Of a stretch of 64,000 bases of DNA, positions 44,771-54,396 are shown one piece after another. Each line of letters begins with the position of its first letter. Position 1 is the stretch's first letter. The position numbers were made by a program, and so were the translations under genes. The DNA comes from Shewanella sp. MBTL60-007 (GTDB taxonomy: Bacteria; Pseudomonadota; Gammaproteobacteria; Enterobacterales; Shewanellaceae): positions 1 to 64,000 of the forward strand of contig NZ_BPET01000019.1 of NCBI RefSeq assembly GCF_019654915.1. Direction: 5' to 3'. The notes beneath the pieces were generated by a model that made no database searches, was not told the DNA's origin, and saw only the letters and a program-made list of their open reading frames with translations.

Positions 44771-46510
44771 TTAGGCTAAACGCTGGAACAAGCTAGCATA
44801 ATAGTCATCAGAGCTAAGTAACTGCCTATGACTACCACTAGCACGAATAGTACCTTGGTCCATTAAATGGATAGTATCCATCTTGTTCATGGCGGTGAGT
44901 CGGTGGCTTATCATCAGCATCGTCTTGCCCTCGGCAAACTCGAACAACAGACGCAGTATTTCACGTTCGGTGCGCTTATCTAGGCCTTCGGTTGGCTCAT
45001 CAAGCAACAAGATTGGTGCATCACGTAATAAAGCCCTTGCGACACCGATACGGCGCTGCTCACCACCAGAGAGCTGACGTCCACCCTCGCCTAGCCAAGT
45101 ATCGAGCGGCTTTTCTCCCTGCAGTAAGCTATCTAAGCCGACCTTTTGTAGCACGGCAATTAGCTTGTCATCATCCTTACGGGTCGCTCCCTCAATGGCC
45201 AAAGCCAAGTTGTCTCGCAAGCTACCGCTGAAAAGATAGATCCGCTGACTCACCACCGACATAGATTGGCGCAGTTGCTGCTCGGTATAATCGGCAACCT
45301 CATGATCATCTATGGTGATCTGACCGTTTGTCGGTAACCACTCACGAGTCAATAGCGACAATAGGCTCGATTTACCACAGCCCGTTTGTCCAAGTAGGGC
45401 CACTTTCTGCCCGGCCGGAATATCGAGATTGAGTCCACTGAGCACACTTTGATTTTTGGCATAACCAAAATCGATATCCTTAAACGCGATATTGCCCGCA
45501 GTGATTGCAACGCTCTGCTCACTTGCAAAAGTCACACTTGGTGCTTGCTCAACCACCTCATTAAGTCTGGTCGCCGCCGAACTACAGGCCGATAGATGCT
45601 GGAAGGCTCCTGCCAACGGCATCATCATCTCGATTGTTGCCATGGTTAAGAACACCACCATGGCAAGTCTTGGTCCTGGTGGCACAGCCGTACCCACGCC
45701 TGTCGCAGCTAAATACAACATCAGCAGCACCGCAAAACCATGACACAAAATCAAGCAGGCTTGGCTTAGTGCCGTCACTCGGTTCATCACATTCTGGCTA
45801 TTAATCATCACGCTTTGCGCCTGATCAAGTCTGTCTCTATAAGCCTTTTGCGCACCAAACAGCGTCAACTCAGCCTGACCCTGTAGGTATTCCAATAGCT
45901 GGACTCTTAACTGTCGTTTTGTCTCTAACTGGGCAATTCCGGGTTTGCGGCCAAGAAAGTAAAAAGTCGTTGGTAGCAATAGCCAAACGGCCAATAACAC
46001 ACTGCATAAGGTTCGCGCCAATTCTGGGTCAAAATGGCCAACGAAAAAGTACAGCGCCAGCATCATCAATAACGAGGCCGCTAACGGCGTCATTAATCGC
46101 AGATACAGATGATCTAAGGTATCGATATCGGCAACTAAGCGGTTAAGCAGGTCGCCTTGTCGCACCCCTTGCAAATTCTTAGCACTCAGGGGAAGCAGCT
46201 TATTCCACACCCAGCAGCGAAGATCCGTCAATAAACTAAAGGTCGCCTCATGAGTAGCAAGGCGCTCACCATAGCGACTCGCGGTACGCACTATCGATAA
46301 GAAACGCACCCCGCCTGCTGGAGTAAAGTAGTTAAAAGTCTGCGCCGTTAATACCGTTAAGCCTGCGACTGCCGTAGCCGAGAGGAACCAGCCAGATAAC
46401 GACAGTAAACCTATGCCAGCCATCAAGGTTGTCACGCTTAAAAACAGGCCAATAAACATCATAAAGCCTTGGCTTTTAAAGCGTTTAATATAAGGGAATA
46501 GTGCTCGCAT
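44771..46510 (-). CDS. cydC: CydC, ATP-binding/permease subunit of the CydDC transporter
   Basis: A 579-residue half-transporter. Six membrane helices (about 1-310) are followed by an ATPase domain with Walker A LLGQTGCGKSSLL, signature LSGGEQRR and Walker B ILLLDEPTEGLD. With CydD it exports glutathione and cysteine to the periplasm, which is needed to assemble cytochrome bd and c-type cytochromes. Its ATG shares one base with the cydD stop (TAATG), so translation is coupled. Confidence 0.95.
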   Translation of the reverse strand: MRALFPYIKRFKSQGFMMFIGLFLSVTTLMAGIGLLSLSGWFLSATAVAGLTVLTAQTFNYFTPAGGVRFLSIVRTASRYGERLATHEATFSLLTDLRCWVWNKLLPLSAKNLQGVRQGDLLNRLVADIDTLDHLYLRLMTPLAASLLMMLALYFFVGHFDPELARTLCSVLLAVWLLLPTTFYFLGRKPGIAQLETKRQLRVQLLEYLQGQAELTLFGAQKAYRDRLDQAQSVMINSQNVMNRVTALSQACLILCHGFAVLLMLYLAATGVGTAVPPGPRLAMVVFLTMATIEMMMPLAGAFQHLSACSSAATRLNEVVEQAPSVTFASEQSVAITAGNIAFKDIDFGYAKNQSVLSGLNLDIPAGQKVALLGQTGCGKSSLLSLLTREWLPTNGQITIDDHEVADYTEQQLRQSMSVVSQRIYLFSGSLRDNLALAIEGATRKDDDKLIAVLQKVGLDSLLQGEKPLDTWLGEGGRQLSGGEQRRIGVARALLRDAPILLLDEPTEGLDKRTEREILRLLFEFAEGKTMLMISHRLTAMNKMDTIHLMDQGTIRASGSHRQLLSSDDYYASLFQRLA

Positions 46511-48363
46511 TACTTATCTCCCTCAGTTTGTGTTTGCTGCGCTGGTGTCGCTTCTTTAGCTTGAGTGTCGTCGTTAAGCTCGGGGTCATGAGCTAGGTCA
46601 AGGTCAAACTCACTAGCGCTACTGGCTTCCTCCAACATCTGTTTAAAGCAACCGGGTTCTGACACGAGTTGCTCATATCTTCCCTGCTGCACGATAGCGC
46701 CCTTATCTATCACTAAGACTTTATCCATGGCGCTTAGGTTCTCCAGTCTGTGGGTGACCATCACACTGGCTTTACCTTGCATCGCGCTTGTTAAAGCGGT
46801 TTGTACTGCCTGCTCGCTCAAACTATCAAGGCTCGCTGTTGGCTCATCGAGAATGAACAGCTGCGCCTGCTGGGCAAGTGCACGAGCCAATGCTATTCGC
46901 TGAGCCTGCCCCACAGACAATCCCGCCGTTTGCTCTGCAATAGGGTAATCAAGCCCTTGAGGTTGCAGCTCAACAAAATCTAAGATCTGTGCCTGCTCTA
47001 ACAGCTTACAGATCGCCTCATCTGATAAGGTTCGTCCCATGGCAATGTTGTCTCGTAAAGTGCCATGAAACAGCTGTGGCTCCTGTCCAAGCCACGCCAA
47101 CTGCTTACGCCAATCCGCCAGCGATAACTCTTTCAGCTCAGTACCCGCAATCTTAAGTTGTCCCTTGTAGGGTAAGAAGCCCAACAGGGCGTTAAGCAAA
47201 CTGGTTTTCCCCGCACCACTTGGGCCTACGATCGCCACATGCTCACCCGCTTTTACCTGAAAGCTAACCGGGCCTAGCAGCAAGCTGCCATCGAGGCTAT
47301 AAACAGTTAAATCCTTCGCCTCTATCTCTAGCACGCCGCTCACTTGCTTATCGCCAACCTGTTGCTCAGTTGGGTGATCCAGCAGCGCCATCAACTCTTC
47401 TGCAGCACCAATTGCTTGGGCTTTGGCATGATAGTGGGTGCCCATATCTCTAAGTGGCTGATAAAACTCGGGGGCTAAGATCAATACAAACAAACCAGTA
47501 AACAGGCTGATTGACACGCCGTAGTGACCAAAGTCCAGATGATGCAGGTAGCTAAAGCCAAAGTAGACCGCCAGTACCGCAATCGATACCGCAGCAAAAA
47601 ACTCCAGTACTGCAGAGCTTAAAAACGCCATCCGCAGTACGGCCATGGTCCGCTCACGAAACTCTTCCGAGGCTTTGCGGATCACCCTAGCCTCTTTCTC
47701 GCCTTGATTGAATAACTTGAGGGTCGACAGGCCTTTTAGCCTATCCATAAAGTGGCCGCTTAAACGCGCCAGCGCACTGAAATTCTTGCGGTTAGCATCG
47801 GCGGCGCCCATACCAACTAAGATCATAAACATAGGAATAAGCGGTGCGGTCGCCAGAAGAATAAGGCCTGCCGCCCAGTTTATTGGGAATACCGCCACTA
47901 AAATAATCAAGGGAATGAAGCCCGCCAGCACCACCTGAGGCAGGTAACGAGCGTAAAAGTCGTGCAGATCTTCCACCTGCTCTAGCACGATACTGGCCCA
48001 GCTTCCTGCGGGTTTGCCCTTGATGAAAGCGGGACCGAGTAGCGCTAATTTATCGAGTACCGCAGCGCGCATCTGTATGCGCAGTCGTGCACCAGCCTGA
48101 AAGCTGGCTCGCTCTCGGGCGAAAGCCAAAATACCGCGCACTATGGTTAGTAGCAATAAAGCCCAAAAGTGATCGATAAAATCAGACTTGGGCAGCTCAT
48201 CTATGATGATCCCTTGTAAAACGGTCGCGATGAGCCAGGCCTGACACATTAAACTGAGTCCGGTCAACACACCGAAAAAAACCGACAGATTCAGATAGAA
48301 GCCACAGGCCTTTTTCTGCTGTTTAAGCCACTTTGTAAGCTTTTTCTCTACTGTTTTATCCAT
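46510..48363 (-). CDS. cydD: CydD, ATP-binding/permease subunit of the CydDC transporter
   Basis: About 617 residues from the ATG at 48363 (GGAAG upstream); the frame is open 18 codons further. It has a membrane domain with a conserved AGSWASIVLEQVEDL-type segment and an ATPase domain with Walker A GPSGAGKTSLLNALLG, signature LSVGQAQRIALARAL and Walker B LFILDEPTASLD. A Gln/Glu/Thr-rich tail of about 40 residues extends past the ATPase domain. It is the first gene of the cydDC operon. Heterodimerises with CydC. Confidence 0.95.
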   Translation of the reverse strand: MDKTVEKKLTKWLKQQKKACGFYLNLSVFFGVLTGLSLMCQAWLIATVLQGIIIDELPKSDFIDHFWALLLLTIVRGILAFARERASFQAGARLRIQMRAAVLDKLALLGPAFIKGKPAGSWASIVLEQVEDLHDFYARYLPQVVLAGFIPLIILVAVFPINWAAGLILLATAPLIPMFMILVGMGAADANRKNFSALARLSGHFMDRLKGLSTLKLFNQGEKEARVIRKASEEFRERTMAVLRMAFLSSAVLEFFAAVSIAVLAVYFGFSYLHHLDFGHYGVSISLFTGLFVLILAPEFYQPLRDMGTHYHAKAQAIGAAEELMALLDHPTEQQVGDKQVSGVLEIEAKDLTVYSLDGSLLLGPVSFQVKAGEHVAIVGPSGAGKTSLLNALLGFLPYKGQLKIAGTELKELSLADWRKQLAWLGQEPQLFHGTLRDNIAMGRTLSDEAICKLLEQAQILDFVELQPQGLDYPIAEQTAGLSVGQAQRIALARALAQQAQLFILDEPTASLDSLSEQAVQTALTSAMQGKASVMVTHRLENLSAMDKVLVIDKGAIVQQGRYEQLVSEPGCFKQMLEEASSASEFDLDLAHDPELNDDTQAKEATPAQQTQTEGDK

Positions 48364-48626
48364 GTTCTTCCAGACTAACCACTGTGGGAGATGAGTCGAT
48401 GCTTGGCATCTTTGCAAATTGAGCTAGCACGCCTAGTTAAAGACTTTGATGTAAGGCTTAAGTTCAATAACTCTGAGAATGCATCTCAATATGAGCTGAG
48501 TATCGCAGGCATTGATCGCAGAATAAAACGGGGTTGATATATTTGCTATCAGACTCACAAAAATTGAGCTAGATCAATAAAAGTGAGATTATCGACAATA
48601 ACAGAGCCTGAGTAACTCATATAAAA

Positions 48627-48658
48627 AAACCGCATCAAGCTAGGCTTAATGCGGTTTA
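48627..48658 (-). terminator. Terminator after the DUF3622 gene
   Basis: AAACCGCAT pairs with ATGCGGTTT; on the minus strand a T run follows. Confidence 0.85.
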
Positions 48659-48715
48659 GTCTTTGATTTAGGCGAGGCTAAATCAGCTCGGTCTCAAATG
48701 ACGTTGAAAAATAGA

Positions 48716-49063
48716 TTAACGATCTGAATCAGACTCGTAATCTAGGTTATCTTCATCGAAACCGTAATCAGAACCTTTAGGTTCGCGAGCATCACGCCAT
48801 GCATCGGCAGCTAGCTCTTTAGCTTCAGCCGCTTCGTTACGCTCTTCACGTGCCTTAGCCTTACGCTCATTACGCTTAATTAAGTTCTCTAAGAATGACT
48901 TAAGCTCAGTCTCACCCCAAGCTTGCGCTTCAGCTTCAGTGGCAAAACCTTGCTTGCTCTTAGAAACCACGATCTTACGTGCCGTTTGACGACGAGTGAT
49001 CTGAGCGGTCCAAGTTGCGCCATCTGCAACTACGCGAAAATCATACTTCTTAGTTTGTGTCAT
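48716..49063 (-). CDS. DUF3622 family protein
   Basis: A 115-residue soluble protein. A compact N-terminal domain (about 1-60, YDFRVVADGATWTAQITRR and GFATEAEAQAWGE) is followed by a highly charged Lys/Glu/Ala helix and an acidic tail ending DESDSDR-like. This pattern matches DUF3622, found in Shewanella and Vibrio; its function is unknown. It is a single-gene unit with its own terminator. Confidence 0.85.
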   Translation of the reverse strand: MTQTKKYDFRVVADGATWTAQITRRQTARKIVVSKSKQGFATEAEAQAWGETELKSFLENLIKRNERKAKAREERNEAAEAKELAADAWRDAREPKGSDYGFDEDNLDYESDSDR

Positions 49064-49269
49064 GTTACTTTTATCCTAACAATAATTCTAATACTTGAGC
49101 TAAGCAGGCTATGCACTATAAAAGGCGCCCCTTAACAGGAGAGCCAATTCGAGATAGTTATAGCTAAGCTCAATCAATACGCAAGACCAATAACCTAAGT
49201 ATCACTCTCGCGTTCATAATTCTGTTTATCAACCACGCTGCCAATGATCACCTTTCATTGCCACGAGGT

Positions 49270-49485
49270 TTATACTGATTGGTATTGTTCCATTTCCGAG
49301 TCTAATTCACACAGCTTACAATTGAGCTTATAACCCAGCATGGCATTTCTGCCTTCTCGATGAGTCACCCAGTCTCGCCGCTCCCAAGGAGGACGATGGC
49401 GAACATGCTGAGCATGGCCGCAAGACAAATTGGCAACCCAATGATCTTCATCATCTTGATGATAACTCACGATAGGTTGCAGCAT
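49270..49485 (-). CDS. DUF3565 family small zinc-finger-like protein
   Basis: A 71-residue protein with the DUF3565 core CGHAQHVRHRPPWERRDWV and a later CKLC pair. The Cys and His residues suggest one metal site. Relatives have been described as pressure-regulated in deep-sea bacteria, but the function is unknown. It is a single gene with no visible partners. Confidence 0.88.
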   Translation of the reverse strand: MLQPIVSYHQDDEDHWVANLSCGHAQHVRHRPPWERRDWVTHREGRNAMLGYKLNCKLCELDSEMEQYQSV

Positions 49486-49880
49486 GACAAACCGCCGAAT
49501 TAGGTATAATCCTTACCTAGATTTTGCTGGTAAAAATCGGTAGATGAACTTTCAGGGGCGCGAGATTAACACATGCAGCCCAGATACAACATCTTTTAAT
49601 CGCCCAAAAATCACACAATCGATGTTTTTTTTCAAAATTAGCCCATTTCAGTGAAAAACGCTTATCGATACGCCCAATAACACAAGCCTAATTAACTGCC
49701 ATACTCTTATAGATGAAGTGAGTTATGGGATAACTTGATTATTTAGCCACTGATTGTTTAATAATTAGCGCTTTTTAAGCAGATCCTGTAAGCTGCACGG
49801 CCGCCAGCATCTGCAGGCCCCCTTAAACCGCTGCCAGTCGCACTTTAACGCCTATTTCGCAGCCGAAATGAGACCTATCT
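49486..49880 (+). other. Long leader region upstream of rhlE
   Basis: About 395 bases without a gene. Cold-inducible DEAD-box helicase genes often have long 5-prime leaders. A GC-rich stretch with several short self-complementary words (near 49785-49850) may fold, but no known motif was recognised. Confidence 0.35.
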
Positions 49881-51437
49881 ATGAGTTTTGCCTCTCTGGG
49901 CCTATCAGCCCAAATTTTGAAAGCCGTTGCCAACAAAGGTTATGACACTCCGTCCCCTATTCAAGCGCAAGCAATTCCAGCCGTACTTGAAGGTAAAGAC
50001 GTGATGGCCGCCGCGCAGACAGGTACAGGCAAAACAGCAGGCTTTACCCTGCCACTGCTAGAGTTACTTTCAAAAGGCACTAAGGCACCAGCAAAACAGG
50101 TGCGTGCATTGGTACTTACACCGACTCGTGAACTCGCGGCTCAGGTAGGTGAAAGCGTTGAAGTTTATGGAAAGCAACTACCACTTAAATCAGCCGTAGT
50201 GTTTGGTGGCGTTGGTATTGGTCCACAGATCTCTAAGTTGAGTCGTGGCGTCGATATTCTTGTCGCGACCCCTGGCCGTTTACTGGATCTCTATAACCAG
50301 CGCGCAACGAGTTTTAGCCAGCTTGAAGTTTTAGTGCTAGATGAAGCCGACCGTATGCTGGATATGGGTTTCATTCATGACATCAAAAAAATCTTAGCGA
50401 TTTTGCCTGCGAAGCGTCAGAACCTAATGTTCTCAGCGACGTTCTCAGATGAAATCCGCCAACTCGCTAAAGGCCTAGTTAACAACCCTGTTGAGATCTC
50501 AGTTACACCACGTAACGCAACCGCTAACACGGTAAAACAGTGGATCTGTCCAGTCGATAAGGGCCAAAAGGCCGCGGTCTTGGTAAAGCTTATCAAGCAG
50601 AATAACTGGAAGCAGGTATTGGTATTTAGCCGTACTAAGCATGGTGCGAACCGTCTGGCTAAAAACCTAGAAGCCAAAGATATTACTGCGGCCGCTATTC
50701 ATGGTAACAAGAGCCAAGGGGCAAGAACCAAAGCCCTAGCCGACTTTAAGAGCGGCGCGATTCGCGTGCTTGTGGCAACCGATATTGCCGCACGAGGTTT
50801 GGATATCGACCAGCTACCTCAAGTGGTTAACTTCGATCTGCCAAATGTACCTGAAGATTACGTGCATCGCATCGGTCGCACAGGTCGTGCGGGCGCATCT
50901 GGCCATGCGGTTTCACTTGTGAGCGATGAAGAGGCAAAGCTGCTGCGCGATATCGAGCTGCTGATCAAGCAGAACTTAGAGCGTCGTGTGATTGAAGGCT
51001 ACGAGCCAACCCATCGCCTACCAGAAACGAACCTAACAGCTAAGTCTCACGGCCAAAACAAAGGTCCACGTAATGCGAGTAACCAAGGCCGTGGCAATGG
51101 TCGCTCACGTAGCCCTAACAAAGGCGCTAACTCGGGTGGTGCTAGCAACAAGTCACCCAACCCACGCCGCCAAGGTAATGGTGAAAACAGCGGTGCTAAG
51201 GTCGAGCACAAAGATGGTCAACGTAGCGGCGAAATGGCTCGTGGCCACCAGCCAAATGCCAATGCACAACCAAGTAAGCCTAGACGTCAGCGTAGACCAA
51301 ACGCGAATAACAATGCATCGGGCAATAATGTTTCAGGCAACAATGCTTCAAACAACAATGGTAAGCCTTCAGGTCAACGTCGCCCTAACGCGAATAGAAG
51401 TAGCAATGGCAACCGCAGTGCCAATAAGCCAAGCTAG
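49881..51437 (+). CDS. rhlE: DEAD-box RNA helicase RhlE
   Basis: A 518-residue ATP-dependent RNA helicase with Q motif, Walker [12 protein letters not shown], motif [18 protein letters not shown] in [10 protein letters not shown], and motif [13 protein letters not shown] 130-residue Asn/Gly/Arg/Ser-rich basic tail (about 390-518) follows, typical of RhlE and likely an RNA-binding disordered region. Roles in ribosome assembly and cold adaptation are known for the family. It is convergent with dbpA, another helicase gene, across a shared terminator. Confidence 0.95.
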   Translation: MSFASLGLSAQILKAVANKGYDTPSPIQAQAIPAVLEGKDVMAAAQTGTGKTAGFTLPLLELLSKGTKAPAKQVRALVLTPTRELAAQVGESVEVYGKQLPLKSAVVFGGVGIGPQISKLSRGVDILVATPGRLLDLYNQRATSFSQLEVLVLDEADRMLDMGFIHDIKKILAILPAKRQNLMFSATFSDEIRQLAKGLVNNPVEISVTPRNATANTVKQWICPVDKGQKAAVLVKLIKQNNWKQVLVFSRTKHGANRLAKNLEAKDITAAAIHGNKSQGARTKALADFKSGAIRVLVATDIAARGLDIDQLPQVVNFDLPNVPEDYVHRIGRTGRAGASGHAVSLVSDEEAKLLRDIELLIKQNLERRVIEGYEPTHRLPETNLTAKSHGQNKGPRNASNQGRGNGRSRSPNKGANSGGASNKSPNPRRQGNGENSGAKVEHKDGQRSGEMARGHQPNANAQPSKPRRQRRPNANNNASGNNVSGNNASNNNGKPSGQRRPNANRSSNGNRSANKPS

Positions 51438-51460
51438 CTTAAGGCGGTTATATCAATACA

Positions 51461-51490
51461 AAAAAACAGCGCCTAAGCGCTGTTTTTTTG
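51461..51490. terminator. Bidirectional terminator between rhlE and dbpA
   Basis: AAAAAACAGCGC pairs with GCGCTGTTTTTTT across CTAA. A and T runs on both sides suit the convergent genes. Confidence 0.92.
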
Positions 51491-51509
51491 TATCGAAAGA
51501 AAAATGCGT

Positions 51510-52919
51510 CTAGCGCAGTTCCCAAGCTCGATATGAACGACCTTTTAGTTTGCCGTTAACAATTTTATTCAGCGCCTTCTTGGCCACTTTACGATTAACT
51601 GCCACATAAGAGCGCATATCGGTGATCTTAATCTTACCCACTTCACTACCTTCGATACCATTGTCACCAGTTAAGGCACCAAGAATATCACCAGGGCGTA
51701 GCTTCTGCTTCTTACCACCGTCAATTTGCAAGGTGGTCATCACTGGCTGCACAGGGAAGGTGTCTAGAAGATTCTCTGGCGGCAATGCTTCGTTAACAAT
51801 ATCGCGCTCTAAGTAATCTTCCAGTAGTGCAATCTTATAACCATCTTCATGGTTATAGAAAGTATGTGCTGACCCCTTACTGCCCGCACGGCCTGTACGA
51901 CCAATACGGTGAATATGCACTTCGGTGTCGTATGCTACATGATAGTTGATCACCGCATCGAGAGCGTCGATATCAAGGCCACGAGCCGCAACATCGGTTG
52001 CCACCATGATTGACACACTCTTGTTGGCAAACTGCAGCAGAGTCTGATCTCTATCACGCTGCTCTAAGTCACCGTGTAAAGAGACAACGCTAAAGCCGTC
52101 ATTCTTTAGCTGCGCCGCAACGTCTTTAGTCTCACGCTTGGTATTGCAAAATACTACAGCGCTCTCAGGACGATACTGCAGTAGCAATAACTTGAGCGCA
52201 CGCATGCGATCGTTGTTATTACCCACTTCATAAAAATGCTGTTCAATGGTGTTTGTTGCGTGAGTCGAAGCCACTTTCACCATCACAGGTTTAAACATGA
52301 TCTTGTCAGCAATCGACTTGATCTGCTCTGGAAAAGTCGCGCTAAATAATAACGTCTGGCGCTCAATTGGCATGCGTTCCATGATGCCTTCAAGTTCCAC
52401 TTGAAAGCCCATCTCTAGCATACGATCAGCTTCATCAAGCACTAAGGTATGTACGTTTTCTAAATCTAAGCGGCCGCGATCTAAGTGATCGATAATACGC
52501 CCTGGCGTACCCACAATAATATGAGCACCGTGTTCTAAGGAGCCAATCTGCGGCCCCATTGGCACACCACCACAAAGGGTCAACACCTTAATGTTATGAA
52601 TGCCACGAGCTAGGGTACGGATCTCTTTCGCTACCTGATCAGCAAGCTCACGGGTGGGGCATAACACTAAAGATTGAATACGAAAACGCTTAACGTCTAA
52701 CTTGTGCAATAAGCCCAAACCGAACGCAGCAGTCTTACCCGAACCGGTTTTACCTTGGCCAATCACGTCTTCGCCATTTAAGATCGCAGGCAAGCTTTGT
52801 GCTTGGATAGGGGTCATCGACTCATAACCCATGGTCTTTAGGTTATCGAGTAATTCAGTCTTAAGGTTAAGACTTGAAAACGGCGCTTGGCCATCGGTAT
52901 TGGGGACTGTTTGAGTCAA
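51510..52919 (-). CDS. dbpA: DbpA, 23S rRNA-directed DEAD-box RNA helicase
   Basis: A 469-residue helicase with Walker A GKTGSGKTAAFGLGLL, motif [15 protein letters not shown] and [10 protein letters not shown]. Its C-terminal domain (about 390-469, KQKLRPGDILGALTGDNGIEG and IKITDMRSYVAVNR) is the DbpA RNA-binding domain that recognises hairpin 92 of 23S rRNA during large-subunit assembly. It starts at TTG with AGGAAAG upstream, an uncommon start that usually lowers expression. The stretch from 52920 to 53216 holds no gene, only AT-rich leader. Confidence 0.95.
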   Translation of the reverse strand: MTQTVPNTDGQAPFSSLNLKTELLDNLKTMGYESMTPIQAQSLPAILNGEDVIGQGKTGSGKTAAFGLGLLHKLDVKRFRIQSLVLCPTRELADQVAKEIRTLARGIHNIKVLTLCGGVPMGPQIGSLEHGAHIIVGTPGRIIDHLDRGRLDLENVHTLVLDEADRMLEMGFQVELEGIMERMPIERQTLLFSATFPEQIKSIADKIMFKPVMVKVASTHATNTIEQHFYEVGNNNDRMRALKLLLLQYRPESAVVFCNTKRETKDVAAQLKNDGFSVVSLHGDLEQRDRDQTLLQFANKSVSIMVATDVAARGLDIDALDAVINYHVAYDTEVHIHRIGRTGRAGSKGSAHTFYNHEDGYKIALLEDYLERDIVNEALPPENLLDTFPVQPVMTTLQIDGGKKQKLRPGDILGALTGDNGIEGSEVGKIKITDMRSYVAVNRKVAKKALNKIVNGKLKGRSYRAWELR

Positions 52920-53216
52920 AGTATCTTTCCTAAGTATTCACTGCTCATGAGGGCGTTCTCCCTCTAAGACTCGATACCTTACTCAGGCTCATCAAATCGC
53001 GCTTTGCAGTGATAATATCATGGTGACAAGGCTCCAAAATGCTAGGAGCAAAGTTGTCGTTTTCTATCGCTTTAAATTATAGCGCGCTATTGTAGCAGTA
53101 ATTGCTCTAGTTGCAGCATACCCAATGGATAATAACCGCTAAATATCACTCCCTGTGACAAATCAACTCATCTCAACACATTTGGCTCACCCGCCCTGCT
53201 CCTCAAAAGCGATGAG

Positions 53217-53897
53217 TTACAAACGCTCATTGCGCAAGGTTTTGCCAAGGCGCTCTACCCACCAATCTATGGCATCCTTTGCATCATCGGTTGAGTCGAT
53301 CATAGTGCTTAAATCTTTGCTGCCCGCTTTCCTGTCAATTACAGCAACGATAGGTTGAGCAGTCTTAGCATCGCTGATCATCAACTCTATGGTCGCGCTA
53401 CCCACATTGGTATGCTCACCCGTCACGACCTTTGAAATACTGGAAATGCCTAGCCCGACGGGTAGTATGCTGCTGGTCACAGCTAAGATAGGATTAGGTG
53501 TTTCGATATTCGTCAGGGCAACACTGACCCTGAGGGTGTTGTCATCTGGCTCTGTGACTAATTCAAAGCGTTGACTGGCTTTGTCTTTAATCTTACTCAC
53601 CAGATATTGCGACACTTGAATAATCTCTTGCTCGTCAAGGTTATCGTAGCGGGTTTTATCATCCAGCACTAACCAAGCTTGATCGACGATAACCTTGTCA
53701 TATTCATTGAGAATTTGCCTAAGATCCTGCAGGCTTTTGATTCTCGGCTGCGCCCAGATCAGATCGCTCCCGCCATCAGGCCCAGGGCGAAAGTCATCAA
53801 AGGAACTAAACATCTGCGATTTTTTATAATCATGAATCGCTTCGCAGCCCATTAATAGAAGGCTCACTCCAAGCACACACCAACGTATCACCGTCAT
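53217..53897 (-). CDS. DUF3313 family lipoprotein
   Basis: A 226-residue lipoprotein whose signal ends SLLLMGC (Cys near 18). The mature part follows the DUF3313 pattern: a FDDFRPGPDGGSDLIWAQPRI opening, a VIVDQAWLVLDD strand and VALTNIETPNPILAVTSSILPVG in the middle. Function unknown; outer-membrane location is likely because Glu-Ala follows the lipid-modified Cys rather than Asp. It is a single gene with no obvious partner. Confidence 0.75.
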   Translation of the reverse strand: MTVIRWCVLGVSLLLMGCEAIHDYKKSQMFSSFDDFRPGPDGGSDLIWAQPRIKSLQDLRQILNEYDKVIVDQAWLVLDDKTRYDNLDEQEIIQVSQYLVSKIKDKASQRFELVTEPDDNTLRVSVALTNIETPNPILAVTSSILPVGLGISSISKVVTGEHTNVGSATIELMISDAKTAQPIVAVIDRKAGSKDLSTMIDSTDDAKDAIDWWVERLGKTLRNERL

Positions 53898-54037
53898 TAC
53901 CTTTTACCCGTGTTCGCTAATACCAACATTTTGTTGGCCTACAAAGTAACTAGTTTACACGAGTCAAGATAAATATAAACACCAAGGTACACAGCTGTAC
54001 ATTTTACTAAGAGTGTATTTAGGCAAACTTCCGCAAG

Positions 54038-54244
54038 CTAATCTGGAGTAAATACGCCAATTACAGCACCCGTTGCCTTCTTTTCCACTTTCTCTTCGGT
54101 CTGTTGTTCACGATAGTCACAGTCAACGCACTCAACCGTCTCCACACCATTTTCTTTAAATAGCACAATAGACTCTTTAGCCTGACACTTAGGGCATTTA
54201 GCGCCAGCCACAAAACGTTTTTTCACTTTTTTAGTTGTTGTCAT
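54038..54244 (-). CDS. yheV: YheV-type zinc-ribbon protein
   Basis: A 68-residue protein with a Cys4 zinc ribbon (CPKCQ near residue 17 and CVDCDYRE near 39), matching the YheV metal-binding family. The next gene, divergent, is yheS, the same neighbourhood as in E. coli. Function unknown. Confidence 0.9.
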   Translation of the reverse strand: MTTTKKVKKRFVAGAKCPKCQAKESIVLFKENGVETVECVDCDYREQQTEEKVEKKATGAVIGVFTPD

Positions 54245-54396
54245 GATTTTACTTCCAGTCCATATATACCTAACATTTTGCCATAAAAGCTGCGCCGTGA
54301 CCGTATTTTTCCCCGATGCGCGTAGAAGTCGCTATGCCTTCTAGGCTATTATCACTTCCCAATATTTGCGCTAACTCAGACTTTAAGCCAACTTCA